A stretch of DNA of 64,000 nucleotides from Pseudohongiella spirulinae (GCF_001444425.1 NZ_CP013189.1:2108001-2172000); one strand, 5' to 3'; positions 1-9,862 are shown, counted from the stretch's first letter. Numbers and translations are program-made. Notes: generated by a model not told the origin, from the sequence alone.

Positions 1-659
1 CCGGGGTTGGTGCGATGGGCAATTGAGCAGCGGGCTGCAGATCCGGCGCTGGCCTTGTACTCGCCTATGCCAGCCAGTGTCTTGGCTGCCTGACCCGCCA
101 AATCGGATATCTGTAGCAGCATCTGCACCAGAGCATCTGTGTCGCGGTTTGAGGGCTGGTCCTTGCGAATCTTGTCGGCAACGTCCAGCACGTAGTTGAT
201 GTGCTCGATGAACTGGACGGAGTACTCTGCGGCCACCCAGCCCTTGTCCAGGGTGCCGGTAGATCCGGCGATGGGTACGTTGCCGGGCGTCGGGGTGACT
301 GAGTAGTCGCCACCATAGACAATGGCAATGGCTTCGTCGCGGGCGTCTCGGGTTTCGTTTCGGTAGGTCAGTGCATCGCCGGCGTTGGTGCCCGAGGCGA
401 TGACGGCCGCTTGGGCGGTGGCGGCATAGGCTGCTGACTGGTCGCGGAAGACTTCCACCTGCCCGATGGCTACGTTTAGCTCGCTGGTGATCTGGTTGCT
501 CAGATCGGTGGTGGCCTGGACGATATCGGCCAGACCCTCATCAATGTCATCCAGGCCCTGGTTAACCCCAGCCTGCACACCATCAATCATGGCATTGTGC
601 TTGACCGGATAATCGTGGTCTTTAATAGTGATCTTGTATGGCTGCAGATCAATGGCCAT
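1..659 (-). CDS. Phage tail fibre or tail tip protein, partial
   Basis: The frame opens at ATG 659 behind a GGGAG ribosome-binding site, two bases after the stop of the upstream gene, and stays open to the window edge (at least 219 codons). It begins MAIDLQPYKITIKDHDYPVK and continues with an Ala-, Asp- and Gln-rich helical stretch of the kind seen in phage fibre stalks. Its place as the last tail gene, after the tape measure and two tip proteins, suggests a receptor-binding or side fibre protein. The C-terminal, host-recognising part is missing from the window. No specific family recognised. Confidence 0.72.
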   Translation of the reverse strand, partial: MAIDLQPYKITIKDHDYPVKHNAMIDGVQAGVNQGLDDIDEGLADIVQATTDLSNQITSELNVAIGQVEVFRDQSAAYAATAQAAVIASGTNAGDALTYRNETRDARDEAIAIVYGGDYSVTPTPGNVPIAGSTGTLDKGWVAAEYSVQFIEHINYVLDVADKIRKDQPSNRDTDALVQMLLQISDLAGQAAKTLAGIGEYKASAGSAARCSIAHRTNP

Positions 660-661
660 GC

Positions 662-1528
662 TCAATTCTCCCTGAGTGTCAGCGCGCTCGCGCTGCCGTT
701 AAACATTTGTTGCTCATACTGGTAGTCGTTTGTGCGCCGGTAAATCGATGCGCCCATGTGCCAGGACCAGCCAACATCGTTGGGGTTGGGGATTACGTAC
801 AAATCGCCGGTTTTCCCGGCGGCCCCGAGGATTGCGAGGAAGCGGTTGCGGTCCACGTCTTCCATCAGGCTGAAATCCAGATCAATGCGCCGGCGTACGG
901 GCCGGGCGCTGCTCCAGTAACCACCGGCAACAGTGCGCGCCTGTTCGGTCAGATCGTCCGTGCCGAACACAGCACCCCAGTCATAGTTGTATTGCGGGGC
1001 CCAGGCAAAAAACAGCGCCAGTTTGTCGATCTCTACAATGTTGTCTGGCTGGGTGCCTGGCGTGATATCTAGCTGCATGGACTTGCCTGTCACATCCTCA
1101 AACACCAGCGTGTAGACGGCATCGAGCACGCTGTCCGCGTCACAGTAACCGCCCCAGGGGTCGAAGCCTGCCAGCATTTCGCCCCAGGGCCGCACCGTGA
1201 ATATGGTGTCTGCACCGGTCACGTCATCTGAGTCATACAGGACTGAGCCTGTCTGGTTCTCGCCATCCCAGATGCGCAGGCGCAGGGTGGTCTCCTCCAC
1301 CAGGTTGTGCCCCTTTAGCATCAGGCCTGACATGGCGCGGGCGGTGGCAGAGGACGCTTTGAGCGTAATCACGGACTCGCCAGTTATATCCCAGCGCGTG
1401 GGCAGGCCTTTTGTCTGGCTGAGCACATTGGCAATCGGATGCAGCACGTCAGTGCCCTGCATCGTGATCAGCGACATGTCCTCAAGCAGATTTTTCCACC
1501 CGATGAGTAATTTGCTTTTAAGCGCCAT
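662..1528 (-). CDS. Phage distal tail protein, family not recognised
   Basis: A 288-residue protein opening MALKSKLLIGWKNLLEDM, encoded directly after the 481-residue tail protein and before the fibre gene. Composition is mixed beta with many Trp and aromatic residues (for example PWGEMLAGFDPWGGY), typical of tail tip or baseplate-like components. No catalytic motif seen. Downstream of the tape measure, lambda-type phages encode tip proteins (M, L, K, I, J); this gene and its neighbour fill that place without clear sequence resemblance. Function assigned by position only. Confidence 0.7.
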   Translation of the reverse strand: MALKSKLLIGWKNLLEDMSLITMQGTDVLHPIANVLSQTKGLPTRWDITGESVITLKASSATARAMSGLMLKGHNLVEETTLRLRIWDGENQTGSVLYDSDDVTGADTIFTVRPWGEMLAGFDPWGGYCDADSVLDAVYTLVFEDVTGKSMQLDITPGTQPDNIVEIDKLALFFAWAPQYNYDWGAVFGTDDLTEQARTVAGGYWSSARPVRRRIDLDFSLMEDVDRNRFLAILGAAGKTGDLYVIPNPNDVGWSWHMGASIYRRTNDYQYEQQMFNGSASALTLREN

Positions 1529-1531
1529 GTG

Positions 1532-2977
1532 TTACACCCATATCTCAAACTGACATCGCTGTCGGGTCAGGTTTTTTTTGTTGCTGATCACAATCACCGA
1601 CGTGCCGGGGGAGCTGCCCACTGGGCCGAACCCATAATCGGCAGAGCGCAGCACGATTTTGTCGCCGATCTCATCGGCCAGAAAGCTGGCATCGCCCTCC
1701 CCGGCATAAACGCGGTGCTCGGTCTCGCGCAGATCCCAGCGCCTGGTAAGCTCTGCCGCTGCATCGGTCTGCTCATACAGCAGCGTCTCGCGCTTTTGGT
1801 TGCGCACAAACGGGTAGCCGGTGAGCGTGCGGGTTTCTTTCTCATAGCTGTAATCACGCGAGTACAGCAGCGCGTTGGCGGCGCTAACCGACCCTGCCAG
1901 CGTGTCGGTGCCCTGCACTGCCCAGTTTTTGCGGTATCCGAGCTCCAACTGTTTGTACGGTGGCTCGATGGACTGCAGGGTGAGACGGCTGAGCAGATTG
2001 GAGTCGGTTGCCAGGCGAGTAGCCGTGCCGCTGTCATCGATGCGGATCACATCCAGCTGGCCCGCCTTGTTGATGCGCGGATTCAGACCCAGGCTGTCGC
2101 AGAACTCGGTCAGCATCTGTTTGACCGTGCCGTACTGGTAAAACGCATAGCCCAGGTCATCCATGGGTGCTGTGTCCAGTGTAGGGCCCAGGGGGATCGG
2201 GATCTGAATGTAATTATTCATCCGCTGCAGCAGGTGCTTCAGATTGTTGTTCGTCCAGGTCGGATCCGGATCGCCAGGTATGCCGCCTCGAATATCGAGC
2301 GTGACACGGCCGGCGGGCGGAGCTGATAGCGTGACATCGATGCGCAGGCCGTCACCGGTGCCATCTGCCGTGAAATTGATATTTGTGATCGTGACTGCCA
2401 CGCCGTTGTCCCTGGCCGCTTCAGGGCTGGCAATCTCTGCCGGGGTGAAATAACGGAAGGTCTCGCTGCCGGTGCGCAGTGGCTCGAAATTGAAGACCCG
2501 CCCAAACACAAACGGCAAACCGGCATCGAGTCCCAGTCCGTTGCCATTGACCAGCTGATCAAAGTAAATGTCGCCCAAATCTGCGAACTGAAAGCGCACC
2601 CGATCCGGATCCCGTGCGGCCAGATCGTGCGTTTTCTCGGTGGCCTGTAGCACAAAGTCGGAGCGCGGCCAGCTCTTGTCACCAAACCAAACCTTGAAAC
2701 TGTAACCGACAAAACGCCAGCTCAGCAGGTCCTGGTCATATAGAAAGACCTCCACATCATCCAGCACGCTCGACTGCAGCGACTCGTTGATGACCACCTC
2801 GCTGACGATCACCGGCAGATAGTTTTTACCGCTGGCATCAGTTGGATCGATGTAGCCAGAGTCTGACCAATAGGCGGTTTTGACGCTGCCGTCATAGTAC
2901 TGTGCCTCAACCAGGATCACCGGCTGCTTATCCTCCTGGGCCAGCCAGGCGCGCCACTCGCTATCCGATAGTGCCAT
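1532..2977 (-). CDS. Phage tail tip or hub protein
   Basis: A 481-residue protein whose start overlaps the end of the tape measure gene by 17 bases. The N-terminal part (MALSDSEWRAWLAQEDKQPV, then VEAQYYDGSVKTAYWSDSGY) and the C-terminal part ending RCQFEIWV look like a beta-rich hub protein that contacts the tape measure. The region around residues 60-120 refers to velocity-like DVEVFLYDQ and KVWFGD strands found in tail hub families. Gene order (tape measure, this, another tip protein, fibre) supports a tail-tip role. The exact equivalent of a lambda tip protein is unknown. Confidence 0.72.
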   Translation of the reverse strand: MALSDSEWRAWLAQEDKQPVILVEAQYYDGSVKTAYWSDSGYIDPTDASGKNYLPVIVSEVVINESLQSSVLDDVEVFLYDQDLLSWRFVGYSFKVWFGDKSWPRSDFVLQATEKTHDLAARDPDRVRFQFADLGDIYFDQLVNGNGLGLDAGLPFVFGRVFNFEPLRTGSETFRYFTPAEIASPEAARDNGVAVTITNINFTADGTGDGLRIDVTLSAPPAGRVTLDIRGGIPGDPDPTWTNNNLKHLLQRMNNYIQIPIPLGPTLDTAPMDDLGYAFYQYGTVKQMLTEFCDSLGLNPRINKAGQLDVIRIDDSGTATRLATDSNLLSRLTLQSIEPPYKQLELGYRKNWAVQGTDTLAGSVSAANALLYSRDYSYEKETRTLTGYPFVRNQKRETLLYEQTDAAAELTRRWDLRETEHRVYAGEGDASFLADEIGDKIVLRSADYGFGPVGSSPGTSVIVISNKKNLTRQRCQFEIWV

Positions 2978-5900
2978 TGCGCACCCCTTTGCTGCGCGCC
3001 CACTGCTCAGTGGCCTGCGTCATCTCATCGCGCTGCTGGGCAGCAAATGCCATGCCGGCGCGCATGTCTTTGCGAAGGGCTGCCAGCTCAGCAGAGCTGG
3101 CACGATAGTCCTCACGCACTGCCCGCAATTCGCGCACAATGGCATCGTTTGCGGGCGCCATATCCACCCGCACAGGGATGGCGCCCGACTGGAGAGGCAC
3201 AACCGCTTCGGAGCCGTGCAGCAGTGCCAGGTGGCCGGTGGCCGGACCATAGGCAATGCCGCCACCGCTGAAACTGGGCAGGCCCAGGCGTGTCACCGCA
3301 TCGATCACGTCCTGCTGGCTCATGCCCATGGCTTCGGCTAACTGGCGGCTGCCGACACCACTGGCGGTGGCCTCTGCGTGCAGCCTGGCAATGGCGGCAT
3401 CCTCATCGCTGGCTGATCCCAGCACCGCATTAACGTGGGCGGCGATCTCCTGGGCACCGAATGCCGGGTTGTAGGCAGATCGGTAATCATCGACGCTGCC
3501 AGCGCCCTGGCCTGCCAGCCACTTATTGGCTGCCGACTCATCCAGGCCGCCTTTGCTGATGCTGTCTGCGATGACCTGGGATGCTGCCCCACTGGACTGC
3601 ATCTGCTGGATCCATGAGCCCATGGCGCCAGAGAGATAGCCGGCGATTTCAGGTGGCAGGGCATCGACTGATCCGCGAATGCCGCCCAGGGCATCGATAA
3701 TCTCGGCACCGCCTGGGCCTGACTGGTCGATCCACTGGCTGACTGCGCCGAACAGGGCGTCTCGCATTTGTGGGGAGAGGTCACCGATCGAAACGCGGAT
3801 TTCATCGAGCTTATCGATAATTGCCTGGTTTACCCCGTCTGCAATTGCGGTCAGCTGGCTATCCAGATCGCGCAGGCTGCGCAGCAAGGCATCATTGGCA
3901 GCCTGTGGGTCAAACTCGCTCTGGCCAAGCTGAGCGCCAACCGAATCAAGCACGCTGAGCACCTCGGCCACTGCCTCTTTTCTAGGGGTGCTCGAGGCAT
4001 ACATGTAGTCAGCCGATGATATGTAACTCTGCGCAGCTTCCTGGAGCCTGCCAACCGCAGCCAGATCGCCGCCGGCGGCGGCCTGCGCCAGATCGCGGAA
4101 GTTGCTTTGTGCAAGATCAAATTTCTCTTGTCCGGTCAGGCTGCTGGAATCGCCCAGGCGGATGCTAAGGGCCAGGTCATACAGGCTTTGTGCATAGCTC
4201 ATGCGTTGCTCGTGCAAGCGCTGCTCGGCCCGAATTTGATCTTCGTGATTCTTTAATAGCTGACGGCGCGCCTCTTCGATGTGGGCCACCTGATCGGACA
4301 CCGCCCCATCGATACCAAAAAGAGGCGTTGCGCCCAGCAGACTGGAAACATCCATGCTGATGCTGTCGCGCACGGCACGGATGGACCGTAGATCATCAAC
4401 CATGGCCTGAGTGGCGCTCAGCCGCTCTTTGAGCAGCCTCTCTTCAGTCTCAGCAAGTGCAGCGGTGGCGGCGGCCGCCTTTTCTTCGGCCTCTGCAGCT
4501 GCCTGGGTGTTTGCCGTGTGTTCGACAACTGCACCAGAGAGTATGGCGATGGCCTCCTCCGCTGTGCCGGCAGCTTTTGCGGCCGTTATGATTTCATCGC
4601 TGACCCCAGAGACATGGCTCAGCAGCTGATCCACAAAGTAGTCGAGCTGCGCCAGCAAGTCACCGGCAAGCTGACCGTTCCCGCCAAGGCCGAGGAACGT
4701 GCCAGAGCTGCCAGGTGTCGCCTCTTCATCGAGTCCTGCCAAGGTGGCGCGACTCAGATCAATTGTGCCATCCATCGCTCTGATGAGACTGGCAACAACA
4801 GAGTCAACTTCTCGGAACGTGTTAATGACCTCAAGGGCCTTGGATTGATCTACGCGCCTGGCTGCACCTGTGACGCGAAGACCGGACTCAAAAGGATCAA
4901 CCTCGAACGCACGATCTGAGCCAATGGCTGCCGGGGTGGGTCCGACCAGCATGCCGGCGTTATAGCGCACCTTGCCATCACCGCCGGTGGCGACATCAAC
5001 CATCGACCCCAGAGCAGATCCAAGCAGTGCGCCCACGGGGCCACCCACGTAGGTGCCTATGGCGGTGCCAAGCGATTGCCCAATGCCCGACTCGGACACT
5101 TTCCCGAACAGAGCCTCTCCGATTTCGTTGCCTGCATAGCCGCCTGCAATGCCTGCGCCGATATTCAGGCCTAGAGTTTTCAGGCCACTGACCAATGTGT
5201 CAGCGCTGAAGGTATTGGCGACATCGATGCCCTCGCCCGCTGCATCGATGTACAGCTTCTCGCTGCCAAAGCCGAGGCCCCTAAAAATGTCTGATACACC
5301 AGCGTTTGTGCCGAACTGCCCGCCAAACCTGGACAGCAGCGCGCCGGTAACATCGCCGGCGAAGCCAGAGCTATCCAGCACGCCTTGAATGCCTGCGTCT
5401 CCGCCGCCAGGAACATTGACGCCAAACATTTTGGCCAGGCCACTGAGCGCCAGCTGACCCGACATTTCCAAAAGCATGCGCTTGAAGGCCTGAGCCGTGG
5501 CATCCATGGCGTTTTTGCCATCCATGTACCAATCTGCCCAGGTCTTGCCAAACTCGCGCCGTGTTTCCTCCCAGTCCTCCTGGAGCTGCCGGGCGGTCTG
5601 CTCTGAAATTCGCTCCAACCGCTCCATCTCTCGCTCGGCGGAACGCATCGCATCTGTGGTCGCTCGCTGGGCAGCGTCTTGATCATAGAGCGCGCCTGTC
5701 AGCTCGACGATCTGGCGGATCTTACCTTCAGCGGCATCACTGCCGGCCTGAATAACTGCGTTGTAGATGGCCTGGTTGCGGGCGTCGAGCTGGGTGGCCA
5801 CCACTCGCTGCCTCAGGGATAGGATTTGTTGATCGATCTTGCTAGTTAGCTCGGGAATATCTCCGGCTGCCGCGCGGACGCTTTCGCCGAGATCATTTGT

Positions 5901-7766
5901 TGCGCTAGTTTGCTCGCCAGTAGCCTCGCTAGCATCAGTTGCTGCGCGAACGAGCCTAGTCAGCGCCTCACCGTATTGATCCAGTGCCTGCCGGGCAGAA
6001 TCAAGGTCGGCTTGTGTTTCAGTGATTTCTTTCTGCTTCTCAGGTGAGTATTGGAAGCGGCGATTTTGCGTCATGCTGGTTTGCAGGACGCTTAGTTTGG
6101 CCTCCATCCGCTCAACTTCTTTAGCTGCCTCTAAGTAGCCCTCCAGGGCTTTGTTGGCGCTATTGCGGATCTGAGCATCTGTTAGATCATCGATCCCGCT
6201 AGTTAAATTCTGGACAGCAGATAGCGCCCCTTCGGCATCGTATTTGGTATACCCCAACTGTTCCCTGAATGTGTAGGCTGCGCCAGCAGCAAGAATTAAA
6301 AGGCCGCCAGGGCCTCCGACTAACGCCAGCAGGGTCTTTCCCCTGTCCATCGCTGCATTCATTAATCTTTGCTGTGCGGTAGCCCTAATCAGGGCCAGCT
6401 CAACGTTTTTTGCGGACGCTGCATAAAATGCAGCGTTTGCGGCAGAGAGCGCCAAGCCGCCAGCGGATGCCACGAGAGGGCCCATCAATTTGGCTGTCAG
6501 GGCAGTTGCCAGCAGCGTCGTTGCGACCCTGGTCGCCTCCAGCATCTTCTCGGGACCGTCTTCCTCGCCCCAGGCGTTAAACGCGGCGAGAGTATCGGTC
6601 ACTGTCGGCAGAAATTGAGTGCCGAGCAAAAGCGAATAGCTGGAAAGGATGTTCTGGGAAATAGTGAACTGGGCATCGAGCGACGCCAGGGTGGCAGCGA
6701 ATTCATTCTCAAGGGCAGAGGCTTCTCTGACCTCTTCGTTCGCCAGGCCCATTGTCTGGCGGAGGATATCCATGTTGCCGGCCAGCGGGATGATGGTCTT
6801 GAGCACTTCCTGCCCGCCGAGCCCGACATCTTTCAGAGCACCGCCGGCGTCCAGGCCTTTAGCGGCAACAGCATCCAGGAAGTACTCCAGCGCCAGCATC
6901 TTGTCTTCAGCATACAGGCGGGCTAATTCATCAGCATTAAGGCCCAGAGCAACGCCGAAGTCCTCAAGCTCCTTGCCGCCTTCCTGGATGCGCAGGGTCA
7001 TCTCCTGCAACACACGACCAACTGAAGAGCCGCCGGTCTCAGCTCTAACGCCGATTGACGCCATCGCGGCACCGAGCGCCGCGGCTGAAGCTGAGGAGAT
7101 GTCAAACTGGCTGGTGGCCCGCGCCACCTCGGTTGTAATGTTTGCAATCTCCGATTCGGTGGCAGCCACATTGTTGCCAAGCGAAACAATGACGCTGGCC
7201 AGCACATCGATACGGTCAACGGATTCGCCGGTGACGTTAAGAATGCGGGCCAGCGACTTTGCGCCCTCTTCGCCAGCCAGGTCAGAGGCCCTGCCCAGCT
7301 TGGCTACCGTTACGGCAAACTTTTCAAGATTGGCAGCGCCGGTCACGCCCATCTGGCCGGCAGCCTGTGACAACTCCAACAGCTCGGCTGTTGTTACTGG
7401 CAGGCCTCTGGATATTCTGTCAATCCGGGCGGCATACGTGTCGAGCTCCTTTCCGACCAGTCCGGTTGTTTTACTGACGCCCAGCAGGCCGACTTCAAAC
7501 TCACGGTAGTCATTAATCACGCCCTGGGCAAATCTGGTTGCACCCATGGCAGCCAGTGCGCCTGTCAGGCCGACAACCATGTTCTTGGCGCTTAGCAGCG
7601 ACTGGCTGGTCTTATCAGTCTCTGTGCGCCATTCCTGAGTTCGTTTGCGCGTGTTGCCGGTTTCGCGCTGCAGATCGGTGACTTCTTCTTTGAATCGACG
7701 AAGAGTCTTGGTGCCTTTTTCGGCATCCCCCTCAATCGTGAAGCCATAACGATACGTCTTAGCCAT
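2961..7766 (-). CDS. Tail tape measure protein
   Basis: The largest prophage gene (1601 residues), placed directly after the gpG/gpGT chaperone frames as in lambda-type phages. The N-terminus has a coiled-coil stretch (EKGTKTLRRFKEEVTDLQRE) and a TP901-type core (SRGLPVTTAELLELSQAAGQ). Glycine-rich hydrophobic segments lie near the middle (SQSLGTAIGTYVGGPVGALL), with more coiled coil after them. Using the rule of thumb of about 0.15 nm per residue, the tail would be roughly 240 nm. ATG 7766 is preferred to the TTG three bases upstream. It overlaps the preceding frame by 8 bases. Confidence 0.92.
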   Translation of the reverse strand: MAKTYRYGFTIEGDAEKGTKTLRRFKEEVTDLQRETGNTRKRTQEWRTETDKTSQSLLSAKNMVVGLTGALAAMGATRFAQGVINDYREFEVGLLGVSKTTGLVGKELDTYAARIDRISRGLPVTTAELLELSQAAGQMGVTGAANLEKFAVTVAKLGRASDLAGEEGAKSLARILNVTGESVDRIDVLASVIVSLGNNVAATESEIANITTEVARATSQFDISSASAAALGAAMASIGVRAETGGSSVGRVLQEMTLRIQEGGKELEDFGVALGLNADELARLYAEDKMLALEYFLDAVAAKGLDAGGALKDVGLGGQEVLKTIIPLAGNMDILRQTMGLANEEVREASALENEFAATLASLDAQFTISQNILSSYSLLLGTQFLPTVTDTLAAFNAWGEEDGPEKMLEATRVATTLLATALTAKLMGPLVASAGGLALSAANAAFYAASAKNVELALIRATAQQRLMNAAMDRGKTLLALVGGPGGLLILAAGAAYTFREQLGYTKYDAEGALSAVQNLTSGIDDLTDAQIRNSANKALEGYLEAAKEVERMEAKLSVLQTSMTQNRRFQYSPEKQKEITETQADLDSARQALDQYGEALTRLVRAATDASEATGEQTSATNDLGESVRAAAGDIPELTSKIDQQILSLRQRVVATQLDARNQAIYNAVIQAGSDAAEGKIRQIVELTGALYDQDAAQRATTDAMRSAEREMERLERISEQTARQLQEDWEETRREFGKTWADWYMDGKNAMDATAQAFKRMLLEMSGQLALSGLAKMFGVNVPGGGDAGIQGVLDSSGFAGDVTGALLSRFGGQFGTNAGVSDIFRGLGFGSEKLYIDAAGEGIDVANTFSADTLVSGLKTLGLNIGAGIAGGYAGNEIGEALFGKVSESGIGQSLGTAIGTYVGGPVGALLGSALGSMVDVATGGDGKVRYNAGMLVGPTPAAIGSDRAFEVDPFESGLRVTGAARRVDQSKALEVINTFREVDSVVASLIRAMDGTIDLSRATLAGLDEEATPGSSGTFLGLGGNGQLAGDLLAQLDYFVDQLLSHVSGVSDEIITAAKAAGTAEEAIAILSGAVVEHTANTQAAAEAEEKAAAATAALAETEERLLKERLSATQAMVDDLRSIRAVRDSISMDVSSLLGATPLFGIDGAVSDQVAHIEEARRQLLKNHEDQIRAEQRLHEQRMSYAQSLYDLALSIRLGDSSSLTGQEKFDLAQSNFRDLAQAAAGGDLAAVGRLQEAAQSYISSADYMYASSTPRKEAVAEVLSVLDSVGAQLGQSEFDPQAANDALLRSLRDLDSQLTAIADGVNQAIIDKLDEIRVSIGDLSPQMRDALFGAVSQWIDQSGPGGAEIIDALGGIRGSVDALPPEIAGYLSGAMGSWIQQMQSSGAASQVIADSISKGGLDESAANKWLAGQGAGSVDDYRSAYNPAFGAQEIAAHVNAVLGSASDEDAAIARLHAEATASGVGSRQLAEAMGMSQQDVIDAVTRLGLPSFSGGGIAYGPATGHLALLHGSEAVVPLQSGAIPVRVDMAPANDAIVRELRAVREDYRASSAELAALRKDMRAGMAFAAQQRDEMTQATEQWARSKGVRNGTIG

Positions 7767-8181
7767 CAACCTGCCTCATTTTTGCAAACGCGCCAAGGGC
7801 GCCTGATTCAACCAATCGAACGGATTCCAGTAAATCCCGCTGGGTTTTGCGCTTTTTGTAGCGAAGTGCGATGACAGCGATCACCGCGGTATAATCCAGG
7901 CCTATCAACCCGGACATGGAGGTGCGCCACTGAGATTGGCAGAACATAAACACGTCCAGCGCCTCTGCGTTCTCAGCGAGCACCACAAAGTCCTGGTCAA
8001 TAGTTTGCGGATCAGTGTCAGCCAGTATCTGCTCGCGCAATTCCTGGCTAAGACCAAACTGATCAAAATCGGCCTCAAGGCCATCTGTGTTTTTGGCGCG
8101 GGGAGAGGCGCTGGCCCAGTATTCCCCGGCCTCGATTAGTTTTTTCTTTTCAGCGCTTTGTCTGAGTTGAGCTCTGCCCAT
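7759..8181 (-). CDS. Tail assembly chaperone, T part of gpG-T frameshift fusion
   Basis: This 140-codon open frame overlaps the end of the gpG-like gene in the -1 frame. It is probably not translated from its own ATG but fused to gpG by -1 frameshifting at 8139-8145, which would join it from LIEAGEYWASAS onward, giving a product of about 265 residues. In lambda the GT fusion chaperones the tape measure and tail tube. Position just before the tape measure and small acidic helical content fit this. The frame ends RQVDG, overlapping the tape measure start. Confidence 0.82.
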   Translation of the reverse strand: MGRAQLRQSAEKKKLIEAGEYWASASPRAKNTDGLEADFDQFGLSQELREQILADTDPQTIDQDFVVLAENAEALDVFMFCQSQWRTSMSGLIGLDYTAVIAVIALRYKKRKTQRDLLESVRLVESGALGAFAKMRQVDG

Positions 8182-8558
8182 ACATCAAGCAGGGCGGATC
8201 TGGCTGGCCGATCCAGCAGAATGGCATCGAGCAACTGGGCACTGAACTCCAGGTCATTGCCGCTTTCATCGCGCACCCCTTTGATGTTCACCACGTCTTC
8301 GCGCAGGTATTCGTCATCAAAGTTCTGATCATCAATGGTCGGCGTGTAGTTTCGATCACCGCGCGCCAGCTCCATTTCTCGATTCAGCTTAGCCAGATAT
8401 TCCTGCACCGCTTTGCGGCGGGCCTTTACTGTGGCGTCATCGCGCACTGTCAGCTCTACAACAAAATCAGCCTTGCGTTTTGGCTTACCTACACTCGATG
8501 GCAGGTCAAACTCCACTTTGCGCTCAACTGTCTTAATCTCACCTATGACAAATGCCAT
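8136..8558 (-). CDS. Tail assembly chaperone, gpG-like
   Basis: About 140 residues starting MAFVIGEIKTVERKVEFDLP. ATG 8558 follows a GGAG site by six bases and is preferred over an upstream ATG at 8582. It lies between the tail tube gene and the tape measure, the standard place of gpG. The last codons before the TAA stop contain a perfect A AAA AAC slippery heptamer. The unshifted product is expected to dominate, with a minority extended into the T frame. The family identification rests on position and the frameshift layout, since these chaperones diverge fast. Confidence 0.85.
   Translation of the reverse strand: MAFVIGEIKTVERKVEFDLPSSVGKPKRKADFVVELTVRDDATVKARRKAVQEYLAKLNREMELARGDRNYTPTIDDQNFDDEYLREDVVNIKGVRDESGNDLEFSAQLLDAILLDRPARSALLDVWAELNSDKALKRKN
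8139..8145 (-). other. Programmed -1 frameshift slippery site
   Basis: On the minus strand the gpG-like frame reads AGA AAA AAC TAA, giving the canonical X XXY YYZ heptamer A AAA AAC directly before the stop. Slipping back one base enters the open T frame (CTA ATC GAG). A GAGGC/GCCTC inverted repeat begins a few bases downstream and could be the stimulatory stem. Lambda and many siphophages make gpGT this way. Confidence 0.85.
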
Positions 8559-8656
8559 TTTCTTCTCCCGGTTCTCTCCCAAAAAAAATCCGGCCGCTGC
8601 CCGGGAGAGAGGTGGGCAGTGACCGGCAATACAGGTGACACACTACTGCTGGGGCA

Positions 8657-9598
8657 TCAGGTAAAGGCGATCGAAAACTCGTCGTTACCCGAATCGGTTG
8701 GAACAGGAATAAACTCAGCTGAGAAGGTGCGGATGCCGTCGCTGTCCTGCTCGTTGATGTTTGTGATCTGGGTCTGGCCGGCAGTTATTGTGACTATGTT
8801 GCCAGCTGTTGTTCCGTGGACCACGCTGATAGCGCCTGTGACCGGCGACTTGTTATGCGACTCCATCTGCGCAAAAAAGTCTTTTGTTGCAATGGTCGGC
8901 GCTTCAAATGAAACGCTGCCGGTCGGTGCTCGGTCGGTAATGTTGACGCCATCGTAACCGGCCAGGTTGCGATGAACGACGTTCACACCACCATCAATGC
9001 TAAGGCCTTCGCCCCGGACGGCTTGGCCATGAACGCTGAATGTTGTGGTGTTGTAGCTGCTGAACGGCAGCGGAGAGATTGCGGTATAGGTCGGGTCGTA
9101 CTGCTCAACCGCAGTCGGCTTGGCATACAGGCCTGTGATCGTGAAGCTGACCGAGGGCAATGCGCCGCGGGCCATGTTCAGCGTCCAGGTACCACGGGCA
9201 CCGACAATTTTCTGCATCTCGCCATCATAGTTGTAATAGATCGCGCAGGACTCGAACGCGCCACTAACCGGGCTGTAGGTAACACTGGTTTCAGCCACTA
9301 CAGTTGACGCAAAGCCGCATGCGCGAAGTAAGGCATCGAGCTGCGGTGCGGTGCCAGCATCGCCGGATCCTGCCAGCTCAACATCAAAGGTCAGCTGAAC
9401 GCTCGGTGCGGTATTGATCGAGAAGTCGTTTGCCATGTAGGGGTAATCTACATCGCGGCTGACCCGGTTGCCGTTATACATCTGGCGCTGCAGATTTTTG
9501 GTCAGGACAGCGTTCAGCGACTCGGTCGGGGTTGGGTCGGTTGCGTAAGTATCTTCGATTTTTACCAGAATGATCTGGTTACGGGCCAGAAAGCTCAT
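8657..9598 (-). CDS. Major tail tube protein (gpV-type role)
   Basis: A 313-residue beta-rich protein opening MSFLARNQIILVKIEDTYAT. It includes segments such as ARGTWTLNMARGALPSVSFT and ends EFSIAFT, matching the general look of phage tail tube subunits. It sits between the tail terminator and the gpG-like chaperone, exactly where lambda V lies. Its start overlaps the 72-residue upstream ORF by four bases (ATGA), so the two are probably translationally coupled. It should form the stacked hexamer rings of the tail. Confidence 0.85.
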   Translation of the reverse strand: MSFLARNQIILVKIEDTYATDPTPTESLNAVLTKNLQRQMYNGNRVSRDVDYPYMANDFSINTAPSVQLTFDVELAGSGDAGTAPQLDALLRACGFASTVVAETSVTYSPVSGAFESCAIYYNYDGEMQKIVGARGTWTLNMARGALPSVSFTITGLYAKPTAVEQYDPTYTAISPLPFSSYNTTTFSVHGQAVRGEGLSIDGGVNVVHRNLAGYDGVNITDRAPTGSVSFEAPTIATKDFFAQMESHNKSPVTGAISVVHGTTAGNIVTITAGQTQITNINEQDSDGIRTFSAEFIPVPTDSGNDEFSIAFT

Positions 9599-9813
9599 TT
9601 GCTGCGCGCTCCTTTGTTGTAGGTCGCGTCGGCATCAGATGTGTCCGAGGCCTCGGCGGGGGTTTTTACTGGCGCACGCTGGGCGTCTGCCAGTAGCTTT
9701 TTTCGTGTCTCATCGGTCATCTGACAGCCAGGGCCAGCAATCTGAACCGGTGTTGCGTCGGGCGATGACTGAAAATAGACGCCGCCCTTGGAGGGTGTCT
9801 TCGTTTTTTTCAT
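9595..9813 (-). CDS. Small phage protein before tail tube
   Basis: A 72-residue basic, hydrophilic protein (MKKTKTPSKGGVYFQSSPDA, ending ATYNKGARSK). It ends in an ATGA overlap with the tail tube gene, which argues that it is real. No family recognised and no membrane segment. It may be a small tail accessory protein, or a translational leader for the tube gene. Confidence 0.6.
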   Translation of the reverse strand: MKKTKTPSKGGVYFQSSPDATPVQIAGPGCQMTDETRKKLLADAQRAPVKTPAEASDTSDADATYNKGARSK

Positions 9814-9862
9814 AGCAATACCTCATCGGCCCGGGCGGGCCCAGGTTAGTGGGGAAAGTTTA

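Noticed and set aside
1529-2326. Plus-strand ORF opposite the tail hub gene
   Set aside because: Antisense to a well-supported late gene and no recognisable domain.
6649-7509. Long plus-strand ORF opposite the tape measure gene
   Set aside because: Shadow of a strongly biased coding frame; no ribosome-binding site, and Ser/Pro/Arg-rich composition typical of antisense reading.
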